DNA of 64,000 bases from Flavobacterium acetivorans (GCF_020911885.1 NZ_CP087132.1:1612001-1676000); one strand, 5' to 3'. Numbered from the stretch's first letter, positions 46,228-55,705 are shown. Translations and numbers: made by a program. Notes: generated from the letters alone by a model not told the origin.

Positions 46228-47781
46228 ATGAAAAATAAAAATAAATTTTTAGTAACCTTAGCGATTTTTTCAATTTTTTTATTGAATTCCTGTTCAGAAG
46301 AAATCGTTGAAATTGATCCGTCTGGAACAGTTAAGTCTGAAACAGCATTTTCAAGTCCTACGCTAATTCAAGCAGCAGTAAACGGAGTTTATAATGCTGC
46401 TCAGATGGGAGTATTCAATGGTACTGAAGGTAGCCCTGCTTCTAGAGGATATGTTTTTGGAGCAGCTTATTTTCAACAAAACGAAGCTAGAGGAGAGGAT
46501 GTTGTAAATACGGAAGCTTTCTATCAATTGACTTATGAAGCCAATTACGATGCGACTTCAGCTAATAATGTTTATTACTGGTCAGATGCCTATCTTTTGA
46601 TTAATAAAGCAAATGTTGTGCTTAAAGGATTAGACGGAGCTGTTGCTAATGGTACAATCACTGAAGCTATTGCTAATGGTTACAGGGCTGAGATACGCTA
46701 TTTCAGAGCATTAACTCATTTGGAATTACTGAAGCATTTTGCAATGCCTTATACTTATACTTCTGATGCTTCGCACCTTGGTGTGCCATACAGGACTGCT
46801 GCTATTGTTACTCCTGAAGATGTTGATGCAAATCTGTCTAAAGCTAGGAATACCGTAGCTGAATGTTATACTTTGGCTTTAGATGATTTGAATTTTGCGG
46901 AATTAAATGCTCCAACAAAAGCACAAAGAGCCGGGATTGATAAGATAGTTAAGGTGAATAAAGGGGCAGCTATATCAACCAAAATAGTTGCTTACCAAAA
47001 CATGAGAAATTGGCCAGCTGTATTGATCGAATTTGCTAAATTGGAAGGTCAGTATGCCTTAGAAGCCAATCCTATGGGAGTATTTGCTAATAATTATGGC
47101 AATAATGAATCTATTTTCTCAATGTATAATACAGCAAATACAAATCCAGGGGTTAATGGTGCTTTAGCTTCGCAATTTAACAGACGAAATCTTATTGCTA
47201 TTTCTCCTTTGATTTGGAGAGATAGCCAATGGTTAGTGGATGATAAAAGGAGAGCCGATACTGAGGTGGTATCTAATGCCGTGTTTACACGAAAATACAA
47301 AGATGTAACTAATTACTCAGATGGATCACCATTGATTAGATATGCTGAAATGGTTTTAGCTGCAGCTGAAGCTAATGCTAGATTAGGAAATAGTACAGAT
47401 GCTTTAGTTTTGCTTAATAAAGTTAGAGATAGAGCTTTGGCAAATCCAACTACTCAAGCATATACTGCAATTTCTTTTGCAACAGATGCTGATTTAGTAA
47501 AAGCAATTCTTAAAGAGAGAAGAATTGAATTTATTTGTGAAGGGAAGAGATGGGGTGATATTCATAGACTTTTGAATGATGACATTGCTCCGACTACAGG
47601 GATTCCAAGTAAAGTTCCTAATGGTTATCCAGCAGCATCTGCTTATGCTTTGGGGACGCCTTATAGTGGTAGTTTGACAGCAGCTATTCCGTCTACAGAT
47701 AGAAGATTTTTATGGCCTATACCACTTCAAGAAACTAATAATAACCCAACTTTGAAAGCTCAGCAAAACCCTGGTTGGTAG
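46228..47781 (+). CDS. SusD/RagB family nutrient-binding lipoprotein 2
   Basis: 517 residues, lipoprotein signal (cysteine 22 in LLNSC). SusD features: AVNGVYNAAQMG, GYRAEIRYFRALTHLELLKHFAMPY, RYAEMVLAAAEANARLGN, ERRIEFICEGKRWGDIHRL and the terminal FLWPIPLQETNNNP. Pairs with the SusC directly upstream. It is clearly different from SusD 1, so the two loci are not a recent duplication. Confidence 0.95.
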   Translation: MKNKNKFLVTLAIFSIFLLNSCSEEIVEIDPSGTVKSETAFSSPTLIQAAVNGVYNAAQMGVFNGTEGSPASRGYVFGAAYFQQNEARGEDVVNTEAFYQLTYEANYDATSANNVYYWSDAYLLINKANVVLKGLDGAVANGTITEAIANGYRAEIRYFRALTHLELLKHFAMPYTYTSDASHLGVPYRTAAIVTPEDVDANLSKARNTVAECYTLALDDLNFAELNAPTKAQRAGIDKIVKVNKGAAISTKIVAYQNMRNWPAVLIEFAKLEGQYALEANPMGVFANNYGNNESIFSMYNTANTNPGVNGALASQFNRRNLIAISPLIWRDSQWLVDDKRRADTEVVSNAVFTRKYKDVTNYSDGSPLIRYAEMVLAAAEANARLGNSTDALVLLNKVRDRALANPTTQAYTAISFATDADLVKAILKERRIEFICEGKRWGDIHRLLNDDIAPTTGIPSKVPNGYPAASAYALGTPYSGSLTAAIPSTDRRFLWPIPLQETNNNPTLKAQQNPGW

Positions 47782-47806
47782 TTGAGATATGATTGTATTG
47801 TAGTTG

Positions 47807-47838
47807 AAACCGTCTAAATTTATTTTAGGCGGTTTTTT
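47807..47838 (+). terminator. Terminator of the second SusCD pair
   Basis: 12-bp stem AAACCGTCTAAA / TTTAGGCGGTTT (one G-U pair), five-base loop, then T. Confidence 0.82.
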
Positions 47839-47877
47839 CATATCAAATGTTTTTTATTTTTAAAAACTTTTTTAATT

Positions 47878-47885
47878 TACCTTTG
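47878..47885 (+). promoter_or_regulatory. -7 promoter element (TACCTTTG) of the porin gene
   Basis: TAnnTTTG match about 47 bases before the porin start codon. Confidence 0.5.
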
Positions 47886-47931
47886 CCACTATAAAATTAT
47901 ACTTGTAATAGTCTTAATAAGATCCTTCCAA

Positions 47932-49881
47932 ATGAGAATTCTCTTCTTTTTATATTTTTTAATAGTGCCAACAGTGTTGTTCTCTCAAATAAGATCTGCG
48001 GAGAATACGAACAAAATAAAATCCTTGAGGGGAGATTCAGAATCCATTAAAGAACAGAAAGCCAAAGAACAGGCTAGTATAGACCAATACCGTTTTATTA
48101 CCTTAGAACGCGATACAACCTATATTGATACTTCACTTACAATACAAAAAGAATACAGTCACAACTATTTACGCAAGGATAATTTTGGGCTTTTGGCTTT
48201 TCCTAATGAAGGACAAACCTACAATACGCTACAATATAGTTTAACGAAGTTTTCTCCTTACCCGGAATTTGGTTTTAAGGCCAAACACTTCAATTTCTTG
48301 GAAGCAAACCAAATTAGATACAGCTCTGTGGCTACGCCGGTAACCGAATTGTATTTTAAGTCCGTGATGGAAAAAGGACAATCTCTAGATGCTTTTTTTA
48401 CTTTGAATATTACGCCAAGGCTTAATTTTTCTATTGCTTACAAAGGCTTGCGTTCCAGTGGAAAATACATTAACCAACTAGCAAGTACGGGAAACTTTAG
48501 ATTTACCACCAGTTATAATACGTCAAACGAACGTTATTTTGCGAATGCTCATTATACCTATCAAGATATTTTAAATGAAGAAAATGGCGGAATCACGACC
48601 ATTTCGGATTTCGAGAATGAAGACCCTAAATACGATAACCGACAAAGGTTAGAGGTCTATTTGACCGATGCCAAGTCTTTTCTAAAGGGGAAAAGAATAT
48701 TTTTAGACCATTTTTTTAGAATCAATACTACAAAAGGAGCCAACAATTTATATGTGGCACATCAGTTCAATTATGAGAATAAGTTTTTCGAGTACAATCA
48801 GGTAACGGTTCCTTCAACTGTAGGTGCTACAACAGTATTTCGTTTTGGGGATTCTTATGTGACAAGCGGAATCAACGATCAAACCCGTTACAATAAAATG
48901 TACAATAAGGCGGGATTGACTTATGAGAATATGACTCTGGGAAAATTTCATTTTTTTGTAGATGACTTCAGAAGCAATTACTATTACAACCAAATTTTAA
49001 TTCGAGATGACAAGACCATACCTGCCTCATTGAGTAGAAATATTAATAGCGCCGGCGGACAATACGAATATCAAAAAAACAATTGGAAAGGGAATTTTTT
49101 ATATTCCAGATCAATTACAAATCAGTCTTTGTCTAATTTGGATGCCAATTTACAATATGATTTAAATGAGGATTATCAATTTTCGTTTAAATATCAAAAC
49201 TTAAATAAGCTCCCAAATGATAATTACAATTTGTATCAAAGCAGTTATATTGGGTATAATTGGTACAATGATTTTAGAAATGAGAAAATAAATACTATCG
49301 TGGCCAATGCCAGTACGCCTTGGATCGAAGCTTCGGTTCAATTGATGACGCTAAGGGATCATTTGTATTTTGAAAATACAGCCATTTATAATGAAGAACA
49401 AGTTATCACTCCAAATCAGTACGGAAAAACGATAAATTACGTTTCGGTAAAAGTTGCTAAGGAATTTAAATTTGGGAATTTTGCCTTAAACAATACGCTT
49501 TTGTATCAAAAAACGGATCAAATGGATGCCATTCTAAATGTTCCCGAGATTGTAACGCGAAATACCATTTACTATACTAATTATATGTTTAAAAAAGCCC
49601 TGTTTCTGCAAACCGGAGTGACTTTAAATTATTTTACAAAATACATGGCTAATGATTACAATCCTGTAATTGGAGAGTTTTTTATCCAAAATAAAAAGGA
49701 AATTGGGAATTATCCTAACCTGGATTTTTTCATTAACGCCAAAATTCAGAGAACCCGTATTTATCTAAAGGCGGAGCATTTTAATTCTTCATTTTCTGGA
49801 AATAACTTCTATTCCGCACCCAATATGCCTTATCGTGATTTCATGATCCGATTTGGTTTGATTTGGAACTTTTTCAATTAA
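47932..49881 (+). CDS. Putative porin (outer-membrane beta-barrel)
   Basis: 649 residues: signal peptide (to about FSQ, residue 19), a short Lys/Glu-rich stretch, then a long series of amphipathic strands rich in Tyr, Asn and Phe (GLLAFPNEGQTYNTLQYS, RLNFSIAYKGLRSSGKYINQ) ending in FMIRFGLIWNFFN. It matches the Bacteroidota 'putative porin' family, usually 600-700 residues. The transported solute is unknown. It has its own promoter and is not obviously part of the SusCD locus. Confidence 0.85.
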   Translation: MRILFFLYFLIVPTVLFSQIRSAENTNKIKSLRGDSESIKEQKAKEQASIDQYRFITLERDTTYIDTSLTIQKEYSHNYLRKDNFGLLAFPNEGQTYNTLQYSLTKFSPYPEFGFKAKHFNFLEANQIRYSSVATPVTELYFKSVMEKGQSLDAFFTLNITPRLNFSIAYKGLRSSGKYINQLASTGNFRFTTSYNTSNERYFANAHYTYQDILNEENGGITTISDFENEDPKYDNRQRLEVYLTDAKSFLKGKRIFLDHFFRINTTKGANNLYVAHQFNYENKFFEYNQVTVPSTVGATTVFRFGDSYVTSGINDQTRYNKMYNKAGLTYENMTLGKFHFFVDDFRSNYYYNQILIRDDKTIPASLSRNINSAGGQYEYQKNNWKGNFLYSRSITNQSLSNLDANLQYDLNEDYQFSFKYQNLNKLPNDNYNLYQSSYIGYNWYNDFRNEKINTIVANASTPWIEASVQLMTLRDHLYFENTAIYNEEQVITPNQYGKTINYVSVKVAKEFKFGNFALNNTLLYQKTDQMDAILNVPEIVTRNTIYYTNYMFKKALFLQTGVTLNYFTKYMANDYNPVIGEFFIQNKKEIGNYPNLDFFINAKIQRTRIYLKAEHFNSSFSGNNFYSAPNMPYRDFMIRFGLIWNFFN

Positions 49882-49896
49882 TTCTTGGGCGTTTCA

Positions 49897-49972
49897 TCAC
49901 GCTGTTCGCTATATCTTTAGCCGCTTAAAGAAAGCCGCTAAAGGATGCCGCTGCCATCGTGAACGCAAAAAC
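49897..49972. repeat. REP-like palindromic element, copy B
   Basis: TCACGCTGTTCGCTATATCTTTAG framed on the right by CGCTAAAGGATGCCGCTGCC and ATCGTGAAC. The inner stem is CTTTAGC / GCTAAAG. The arrangement (CGCT..TATCttt..aaaGGAT..CGCT..ATCG) matches copy A at 25732-25807. Confidence 0.6.
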
Positions 49973-50003
49973 AATCATCAGCTAATATTTTATAACAAAA
50001 TAC

Positions 50004-50011
50004 TATCTTTG
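50004..50011 (+). promoter_or_regulatory. -7 promoter element (TATCTTTG) of the CBS-type gene
   Basis: TAnnTTTG match 44 bases before the start codon. Confidence 0.55.
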
Positions 50012-50054
50012 CATAATTATTTATAACAATTTAGAATCTTAAACGTATCATTCA

Positions 50055-51416
50055 ATGCAATACGAAGAAAATATATTAGGTACAATTGGCAATACACCAT
50101 TGGTGAAACTCAATAAAGTGATCAAAGGAATAGACGCTTTGGTACTGGCCAAAGTGGAAACTTTTAACCCTGGGAATTCAGTCAAAGACAGAATGGCGGT
50201 AAAAATGATTGAAGACGCTGAGGCTGATGGAAGATTAAAACCAGGCGGAACCATCATCGAAGGAACTTCTGGAAATACTGGAATGGGATTGGCCTTAGTG
50301 GCAATCATAAAAGGATACAAATTAATCTGTGTGATATCAGATAAACAGTCTAAAGAAAAAATGGACATCCTTCGTGCTGTTGGCGCTAAAGTAGTGGTTT
50401 GTCCTACTGATGTTGAACCTACTGATCCTAGATCGTATTATTCGGTTTCGAAAAGACTGGCCGAGGAAACACCAAATTCCTGGTATGTAAACCAATACGA
50501 TAATCCATCTAATGCATTAGCGCATTATGAACAAACAGGTCCTGAAATTTGGAAACAAACCGAAGGCAAAATCACCCATTTTGTTTCTGGTGTGGGAACC
50601 GGTGGAACCATTTCGGGAATTGGAAAATACTTGAAAGAGAAAAATCCAAATATCAAAATTTGGGGAATTGATACCTATGGATCGGTGTTTAAAAAGTACC
50701 ATGAAACCGGGATTTTTGATGAAAACGAAATTTACTCCTACATCACCGAAGGAATCGGAGAAGATATTTTACCTAAGAATGTTGATTTTTCGCTGATTGA
50801 TGGTTTTACAAAAGTCACTGATAAAGATGCTGCAGTATATACCCGTAAGATTGCTCTTGAGGAAGGAATTTTTGTTGGGAATTCAGCAGGAGCAGCGGTA
50901 AAAGGATTGTTACAGCTAAAAGAACATTTCAAACCAGAAGATGTAGTTGTGGTTTTATTCCATGATTCGGGAAGCCGTTATGTGGGTAAAATGTTCAATG
51001 ATGATTGGATGAGAGAGCGTGGTTTTCTTGATGAGAATATTACCAAAGCAGAGGACGTAATTCAAGATCACATCGAAAAACCTTTGATTGTAGCGCGCAC
51101 CGAAGAATTGGTTTCGCATGCGATAGAAAGAATGCGTAAATACAAAATTTCGCAAATTCCAGTGATTGATATTAACGGTTTTGTGGGTTCGCTTGATGAA
51201 TCAGATTTGTTTCAAAGTTATGTCAATGATAAAAATACTGCCGAAAGACCTATTCGTGAAGTGATGGGAAAACCCTATCCAATAGTGAAATTAGGAACTG
51301 CAATTGAAGAAGTTTCTAAACTGTTTACCAAAGAAAATCAAGCTGTATTGTTGGATTTAGGAAATGGTAGATATCATATTATTACAAAATATGATATTAT
51401 CGGTTCTATCAAATAA
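50055..51416 (+). CDS. Cystathionine beta-synthase-type PLP enzyme with CBS domain pair
   Basis: 453 residues. Fold-type II PLP domain (1-320): PLP lysine in NPGNSVKDRMAVKM, GTSGNTGMGLALVA, GVGTGGTISGIGKYL, and EGIFVGNSAGAAVKGLL. Two C-terminal CBS domains (about 335-453; LVSHAIERMRKYKISQIPVID) could sense adenosyl ligands. There is no N-terminal haem domain. It probably makes cystathionine, or cysteine, from serine-type substrates; the choice cannot be made from sequence alone. Confidence 0.92.
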   Translation: MQYEENILGTIGNTPLVKLNKVIKGIDALVLAKVETFNPGNSVKDRMAVKMIEDAEADGRLKPGGTIIEGTSGNTGMGLALVAIIKGYKLICVISDKQSKEKMDILRAVGAKVVVCPTDVEPTDPRSYYSVSKRLAEETPNSWYVNQYDNPSNALAHYEQTGPEIWKQTEGKITHFVSGVGTGGTISGIGKYLKEKNPNIKIWGIDTYGSVFKKYHETGIFDENEIYSYITEGIGEDILPKNVDFSLIDGFTKVTDKDAAVYTRKIALEEGIFVGNSAGAAVKGLLQLKEHFKPEDVVVVLFHDSGSRYVGKMFNDDWMRERGFLDENITKAEDVIQDHIEKPLIVARTEELVSHAIERMRKYKISQIPVIDINGFVGSLDESDLFQSYVNDKNTAERPIREVMGKPYPIVKLGTAIEEVSKLFTKENQAVLLDLGNGRYHIITKYDIIGSIK

Positions 51417-51430
51417 AACATTTTTTTTTT

Positions 51431-51496
51431 GCCACAAATTAGACTAAGAAACGCAAATTTATTTTGTGTCAATTATTGTAATTTGTGGCTTTTTTT
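51431..51496 (+). terminator. Terminator after the CBS-type gene
   Basis: 11-bp stem GCCACAAATTA / TAATTTGTGGC with a large 37-base loop, then seven T. Such GCCACAAATT hairpins are common in Bacteroidota intergenic regions as I recall. Confidence 0.75.
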
Positions 51497-51552
51497 AATT
51501 TATTAAATGAATTCTAATTTAAAGTTTCGACCTCTAACTACTAACCTCCAAT

Positions 51553-52035
51553 ATGACCTTCACTGCGATAGATTTTGAAACCGCGACAGCCTTCCATCCT
51601 TGTTCGGTGGGTATTGTAACCGTAGAAAACGGAGTTATTGTAGATGAGTTTGTCAGCCTAATCAAACCGCCCAATAATCTCTATTCTCCGTTTACCATTC
51701 AAGTGCATGGGATTTATCCTAGAGACACAGTCAATGCAAAATCATTTCTTCAGGTTTTTCCCGAAATTCAAAAACGGTTAAAAAATAGGCTTGTCGTGGC
51801 TCACAACGAAAGTTTTGACCGCAACGTTCTGGCTAAATCAATGGCGCTTTATGGCTTAGATTATGCCGATTTGAATATTGCTTCTCGCTGGGAATGCACG
51901 GTGAAAATTTATAAGGCCAAAGGATTGAGACCAACTAAGCTTAGCGACTGCTGCCGAGCAATGAAAATTCAACTCAATCACCATGAAGCTTTGTCAGATG
52001 CTCGGGCTTGTGCCAAATTATATTTATTGCGATAG
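51553..52035 (+). CDS. DnaQ-type 3'-5' exonuclease
   Basis: 160 residues, a single DEDDh exonuclease domain: TAIDFETA (Exo I), VAHNESFDRNVL (Exo II) and HHEALSDARACAKLY (Exo III, with His and Asp). It resembles stand-alone exonucleases related to the DNA polymerase III epsilon subunit, without a polymerase-binding tail. It probably acts in DNA or RNA end trimming in the cytoplasm. Confidence 0.9.
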   Translation: MTFTAIDFETATAFHPCSVGIVTVENGVIVDEFVSLIKPPNNLYSPFTIQVHGIYPRDTVNAKSFLQVFPEIQKRLKNRLVVAHNESFDRNVLAKSMALYGLDYADLNIASRWECTVKIYKAKGLRPTKLSDCCRAMKIQLNHHEALSDARACAKLYLLR

Positions 52036-52113
52036 TTAATTATAATAAGATTATCTGTTTGCGGTTCCAAAATAAAAATAGAACAAAGATTAAACGGATT
52101 TATTTATTTTTAC

Positions 52114-52165
52114 AGTGTATAGATAAAGCATGGATAGTGTATGGATAAAGCATGGATAGTGCATG
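52114..52165. repeat. Short tandem repeat with an 11-base period
   Basis: Five consecutive 11-base units: AGTGTATAGAT, AAAGCATGGAT, AGTGTATGGAT, AAAGCATGGAT and a partial AGTGCATGaaa. The 22-base double unit is present 2.3 times. It lies downstream of the exonuclease gene. Confidence 0.75.
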
Positions 52166-52180
52166 AAAACAAAACAGTAT

Positions 52181-52282
52181 ACTACAGTTAGATCAATCCC
52201 AAAAGTTGTGTGTAAATTGAAAAATAAGTATTGGCTTTTGCATAGAATAATACCATGATCTTGATCTATTTTAAGCTGTAGT
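52181..52282. repeat. 100-base element with imperfect terminal inverted repeats
   Basis: ACTACAG..TAGATCAA (52181-52196) is complementary to TTGATCTA..CTGTAGT (52261-52282), with unequal spacers. The inside is A/T rich with TCCCAAAAGTTGTGTGTAA. It could be a transposon relic or a large stem in the 3' region of the PNGase-like gene. Confidence 0.4.
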
Positions 52283-52319
52283 CAGTTTGGAGGAATAAAG
52301 GTAAATTAGCAATAATCAT

Positions 52320-53996
52320 TTATTCCATGATTATTATTCCCGATACATTCCATGAACTAAAACTAGAGCCTTCGGGTGCTCCTTGAGGAATTGTAACTTG
52401 GATGCTGTGTTTTCCGGCGGATAGTTTTCCTAGATCAATATAGACAGGAGGAGTAACAGTACCGGGACACCAGTTTGAACGGCTTAAATCAGACGATGAC
52501 AATCCATTGCTAAAATTCCCTGAAGCGGGGTTACTCAAGCGATACGAACCGCAATCAGTACGCCAGGGAGTGAAAGCAAAAATCTCTTTAGAATCGACTA
52601 ATATCGTATTCTTCTTTGGTATAAATTCATCGCCATTTCCCCATCCGCCGTGACCGGTGGTGATGTAGCGAAGTTTGTAATTTTTGTTGCCTTCCGGCAC
52701 TTCAAATGTTAGTTCGAGACCTTTCTCGCTATTGAACATGGTAGCATATTGTTGTCCGGCCATTTCCATGACATTATTGGTGTTGAAAAGAGGCAGCAAC
52801 CAACTGTTTTGCGTTTGACTGTCATCTCCTTGATGAATAGAAACATTCAGGCTCACTTTATGACCGCCTTTGTCATAATTTCCAATATTCATCCCTACCC
52901 ACACTTCTTGATCATCTAAGGCAGGAAGCAGTTCTGAAATTTCTTGGCGATAATACACGCTATCTTGCCAAACTTTATTTTTTAATTGAAGGTTATTGAA
53001 TTGCTTTACGCCAAAAGGAGTAAAGAAACGCATCAGTTCCAGCAGAGGAGCATAATTTTCTGTACGAACAACTCCTTGGTATTTTTCTCCATTTCCATTT
53101 TCATAAATAGGAAGTGTTTTGGCTCCGTTTTTTAAACCATCTAAGAACGAAATGCTTTTGTCAGTAGGAATTACAAATACAGATCCGGTTCTGTCGTAGG
53201 CATCACCGTTAGATTGTTCTGTAACATCTACAAAAACAGAACTTCCTTTTTTGATTTTAGGAAAACGTACTTTCTTGACAATGATAGTACCATTGGCAAA
53301 TCGTAAAATACTGTCATTAGATTGGGCTGCATCCGAAAAGTTGATGATTTCTTTTTCGAAAATTGGAATAGAAGTGAAACGGCTTTTCCAAAGCAGGTCT
53401 TTATACGTCAGCTGATCTACTATTTTGGGTTGGGGAATGGGAAGTTTTAGAAATGCAGGAACATTCTTTAATATTTCTATTTTGTTGGCGGTCACTTTGC
53501 TGTTTCCATTGCGAACCATTTCTAGGACCAAGCCCAGATCTTGTCCTAAAACTGTAGGTGCTCCTTTTAGATTCAACTCATCCGTGTACCATAATTCTAT
53601 CGTATTGGAATTGATTGAGGTTGTGGCTTTCTTGCAATTGTAGCCTAATATTTTTCTGGTTTCGGTACTAAATGTGAAATTTTGTTTGCCCAAAGCCAAA
53701 CTATCAATGCTTAAAATTGTGCTTTGATTTTTGAATTGAGCTAATTGCGAAATGGTTTTCAATTGAAAGTCAACAAAAACTTGTTCAATTGGAAAATCGG
53801 CTTTTTGAAGCCTGATTTTTTCGGTACTAACTAGGCTGGTTTTTTCAGAAGTAAAGAGTAGTATTGGATCTTGGTTTCCCAAAACTTTTCCGTTAGAACT
53901 TTTTAGATAACTTACTTTTATTGATTTTGGTTTTTTTTGTGCCTGAGTTGGTAAGATTACACAAAGCGCAAGGAGTAGGATGTAATAGTTTTTCAT
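52320..53996 (-). CDS. PNGase F-like protein with GLPGLI-like N-terminal domain
   Basis: 558 residues. Signal peptide (to about AQ20). Residues 21-190 resemble a GLPGLI domain (KILGYNCKKATTSI, IELWYTDELNLKGAP). Residues about 210-558 match the N- and C-terminal halves of peptide-N-glycosidase F, which removes N-glycans from glycoproteins. By eye alignment with Elizabethkingia PNGase F, catalytic D60 is D268 (AYDRTG) and E206 is E457 (GDEFIP), but E118 aligns with N370. It is longer than the classical 354-residue enzyme. Secreted or surface located; activity is uncertain because of the altered residue. Confidence 0.78.
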   Translation of the reverse strand: MKNYYILLLALCVILPTQAQKKPKSIKVSYLKSSNGKVLGNQDPILLFTSEKTSLVSTEKIRLQKADFPIEQVFVDFQLKTISQLAQFKNQSTILSIDSLALGKQNFTFSTETRKILGYNCKKATTSINSNTIELWYTDELNLKGAPTVLGQDLGLVLEMVRNGNSKVTANKIEILKNVPAFLKLPIPQPKIVDQLTYKDLLWKSRFTSIPIFEKEIINFSDAAQSNDSILRFANGTIIVKKVRFPKIKKGSSVFVDVTEQSNGDAYDRTGSVFVIPTDKSISFLDGLKNGAKTLPIYENGNGEKYQGVVRTENYAPLLELMRFFTPFGVKQFNNLQLKNKVWQDSVYYRQEISELLPALDDQEVWVGMNIGNYDKGGHKVSLNVSIHQGDDSQTQNSWLLPLFNTNNVMEMAGQQYATMFNSEKGLELTFEVPEGNKNYKLRYITTGHGGWGNGDEFIPKKNTILVDSKEIFAFTPWRTDCGSYRLSNPASGNFSNGLSSSDLSRSNWCPGTVTPPVYIDLGKLSAGKHSIQVTIPQGAPEGSSFSSWNVSGIIIME

Positions 53997-54150
53997 TGAA
54001 ATAGTTGTTGAAATACAAATATAAATAAAGTGTGATGAAATTTTTGTATGTTTCTAAAACTTGAATCGAAATAAATAATTGTAATGAAAATTCATTATTA
54101 TTTTATACTTTAGGTAATTCATTTTGAGGTGTTTATTTAAAAATGATACG

Positions 54151-55422
54151 ATGAAAGAAGATTTTCTCCATTACCTGTGGAAATTTAAGAAATTTGACAC
54201 TTTAAATTTAAAAACATCAGCTGGTGAGGAGATTTCTATTGTTAATGCGGGGCAATATCTCGAATTAGCAGGGCCTGATTTTTTTAATGCCCAAATAATC
54301 ATTGGTAATCAAAAATGGGCCGGGAATGTTGAAATTCATCTTAAATCTTCAGATTGGTATGTGCATCATCACGAGAATGATCGGGCTTATGAAAATGTAA
54401 TTCTACATGTAGTTTGGGAACATGACACTGCTGTTTTTAGGAAAAATAATTCAGAGATTCCTGTTTTGGAGCTTAAGAATTATGTTGATTCAAGAGTTTT
54501 GTCAAATTACGAGTCGCTTGTGTCGCCTAAATCCTGGATTTTTTGCGAAAAACAAATAAAAGAAATTGAGGGATTTACTTTTAAAAATTGGCAAGAGCGC
54601 TTGTTTTTTGAACGTTTAGAAAGAAAATCAAAACCGGTGTTTGAGTTGTTGGAAACCACTAATAATGATTGGGAAACAGTTTTGTTTTGTCTGTTGGCAA
54701 AAAATTTTGGATTGAATACCAATGGAGAATCTTTTTTGAGAATAGCCCAATCGATTCCTTTTTCGATTGTCAGAAAAGAAAGTATCGAAGTCGAAAATCT
54801 GGAAGCACTTTTTTTGGGTTATGCAGGTTTATTAGACTCAGAAAAGGAAGATAATTATTTTACAGATTTAAAAAGCAGGTTCGCGTATTTGTCGCATAAA
54901 TATCAATTAGATAAAAACAGCCGGGTGTATGTTCAGTTTTTTAAACACCGACCTGATAATTTCCCCACAATCCGACTTTCTCAATTGGCTAATTTGTATC
55001 ATAGTCATCACAATCTTTTTTCGAAAGTACAAAATCCAGGTACGGTCACGGATATTTATCAACTTTTTCAAATCGCTAGCTCGACATATTGGGAAAATCA
55101 TTATCAGTTTGATAAAGTAAGTCCAAAGAAGAAGAAAAAGCTTTCTAAGGCTTTTGTTGATTTAATCATCATAAATACAATAGTCCCAATTCAGTTTGCT
55201 TATGCTAAAAGTCAAGGTTCGGAAATTTCGGAAGACTTAATAAAATTATTAAACGGAGTTGTTCCGGAGAAGAATGCGGTGATGGATAAATTTATTTTTT
55301 TTGGAATAAAACCCAAAAATGCTTTTGAAACTCAATCTCTTTTACAACTTAAAAATGAGTATTGCACTAAGAATAAATGTCTAGAATGCGCCGTTGGGAT
55401 CGATTTATTAAGAAGTAATTAA
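54151..55422 (+). CDS. DUF2851 family protein
   Basis: 423 residues from MKEDFLHYLWKFKKFD, the normal DUF2851 start; an upstream TTG frame is unlikely. Conserved features are LAGPDFFNAQI, WAGNVEIHLKSSDWYVHHHE, YENVILHVVWEHD, IRLSQLANLYH and the late CLECAVG. No function is known; the N-terminal part has hints of a nuclease-like fold in a His-rich stretch, but this is speculative. Soluble. Confidence 0.9.
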   Translation: MKEDFLHYLWKFKKFDTLNLKTSAGEEISIVNAGQYLELAGPDFFNAQIIIGNQKWAGNVEIHLKSSDWYVHHHENDRAYENVILHVVWEHDTAVFRKNNSEIPVLELKNYVDSRVLSNYESLVSPKSWIFCEKQIKEIEGFTFKNWQERLFFERLERKSKPVFELLETTNNDWETVLFCLLAKNFGLNTNGESFLRIAQSIPFSIVRKESIEVENLEALFLGYAGLLDSEKEDNYFTDLKSRFAYLSHKYQLDKNSRVYVQFFKHRPDNFPTIRLSQLANLYHSHHNLFSKVQNPGTVTDIYQLFQIASSTYWENHYQFDKVSPKKKKKLSKAFVDLIIINTIVPIQFAYAKSQGSEISEDLIKLLNGVVPEKNAVMDKFIFFGIKPKNAFETQSLLQLKNEYCTKNKCLECAVGIDLLRSN

Positions 55423-55438
55423 AAGGGTAAAATTGCTT

Positions 55439-55454
55439 TATTTTTGTAATTTTG
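55439..55454 (+). promoter_or_regulatory. Two consecutive -7 elements (TATTTTTG, TAATTTTG) before the PspC gene
   Basis: Both match TAnnTTTG and lie 23-39 bases before the start codon of the PspC-like gene. Confidence 0.5.
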
Positions 55455-55477
55455 CCTTTAAATTTAAATAATTTAAA

Positions 55478-55705
55478 ATGTCACTAGTAATTAAACTAAA
55501 GTTCTTTTTTGAAAAATATGGTTTTCATGTATCTTCTAGGTTGGCCGATAAATTAGGAATGCGGGTGACTAGTGTGAGGCTTTTTTTTATTTACATTTCT
55601 TTTGTTACTGCAGGATTGGGATTTGGTGTGTATTTGACTTTGGCTTTTTGGATTCGTTTAAAAGATCTGATTCGTGCCAAAAGAACATCAGTTTTTGATT
55701 TATAG
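55478..55705 (+). CDS. PspC domain-containing small membrane protein
   Basis: 75 residues. KYGFHVSSRLADKLGMRVTSVRLFFIYISFVTAGLGFGVYLTLAFWIRL is the PspC pattern: a short amphipathic start, then one or two membrane helices. PspC proteins belong to envelope-stress systems; here there is no psp operon around it, so its role is unclear. Confidence 0.85.
   Translation: MSLVIKLKFFFEKYGFHVSSRLADKLGMRVTSVRLFFIYISFVTAGLGFGVYLTLAFWIRLKDLIRAKRTSVFDL

Noticed and set aside
38042..47781. Recent tandem duplication of a whole SusCD operon
   Set aside because: Only the leader and first part of susC are alike; the barrels and the SusD proteins are clearly different.
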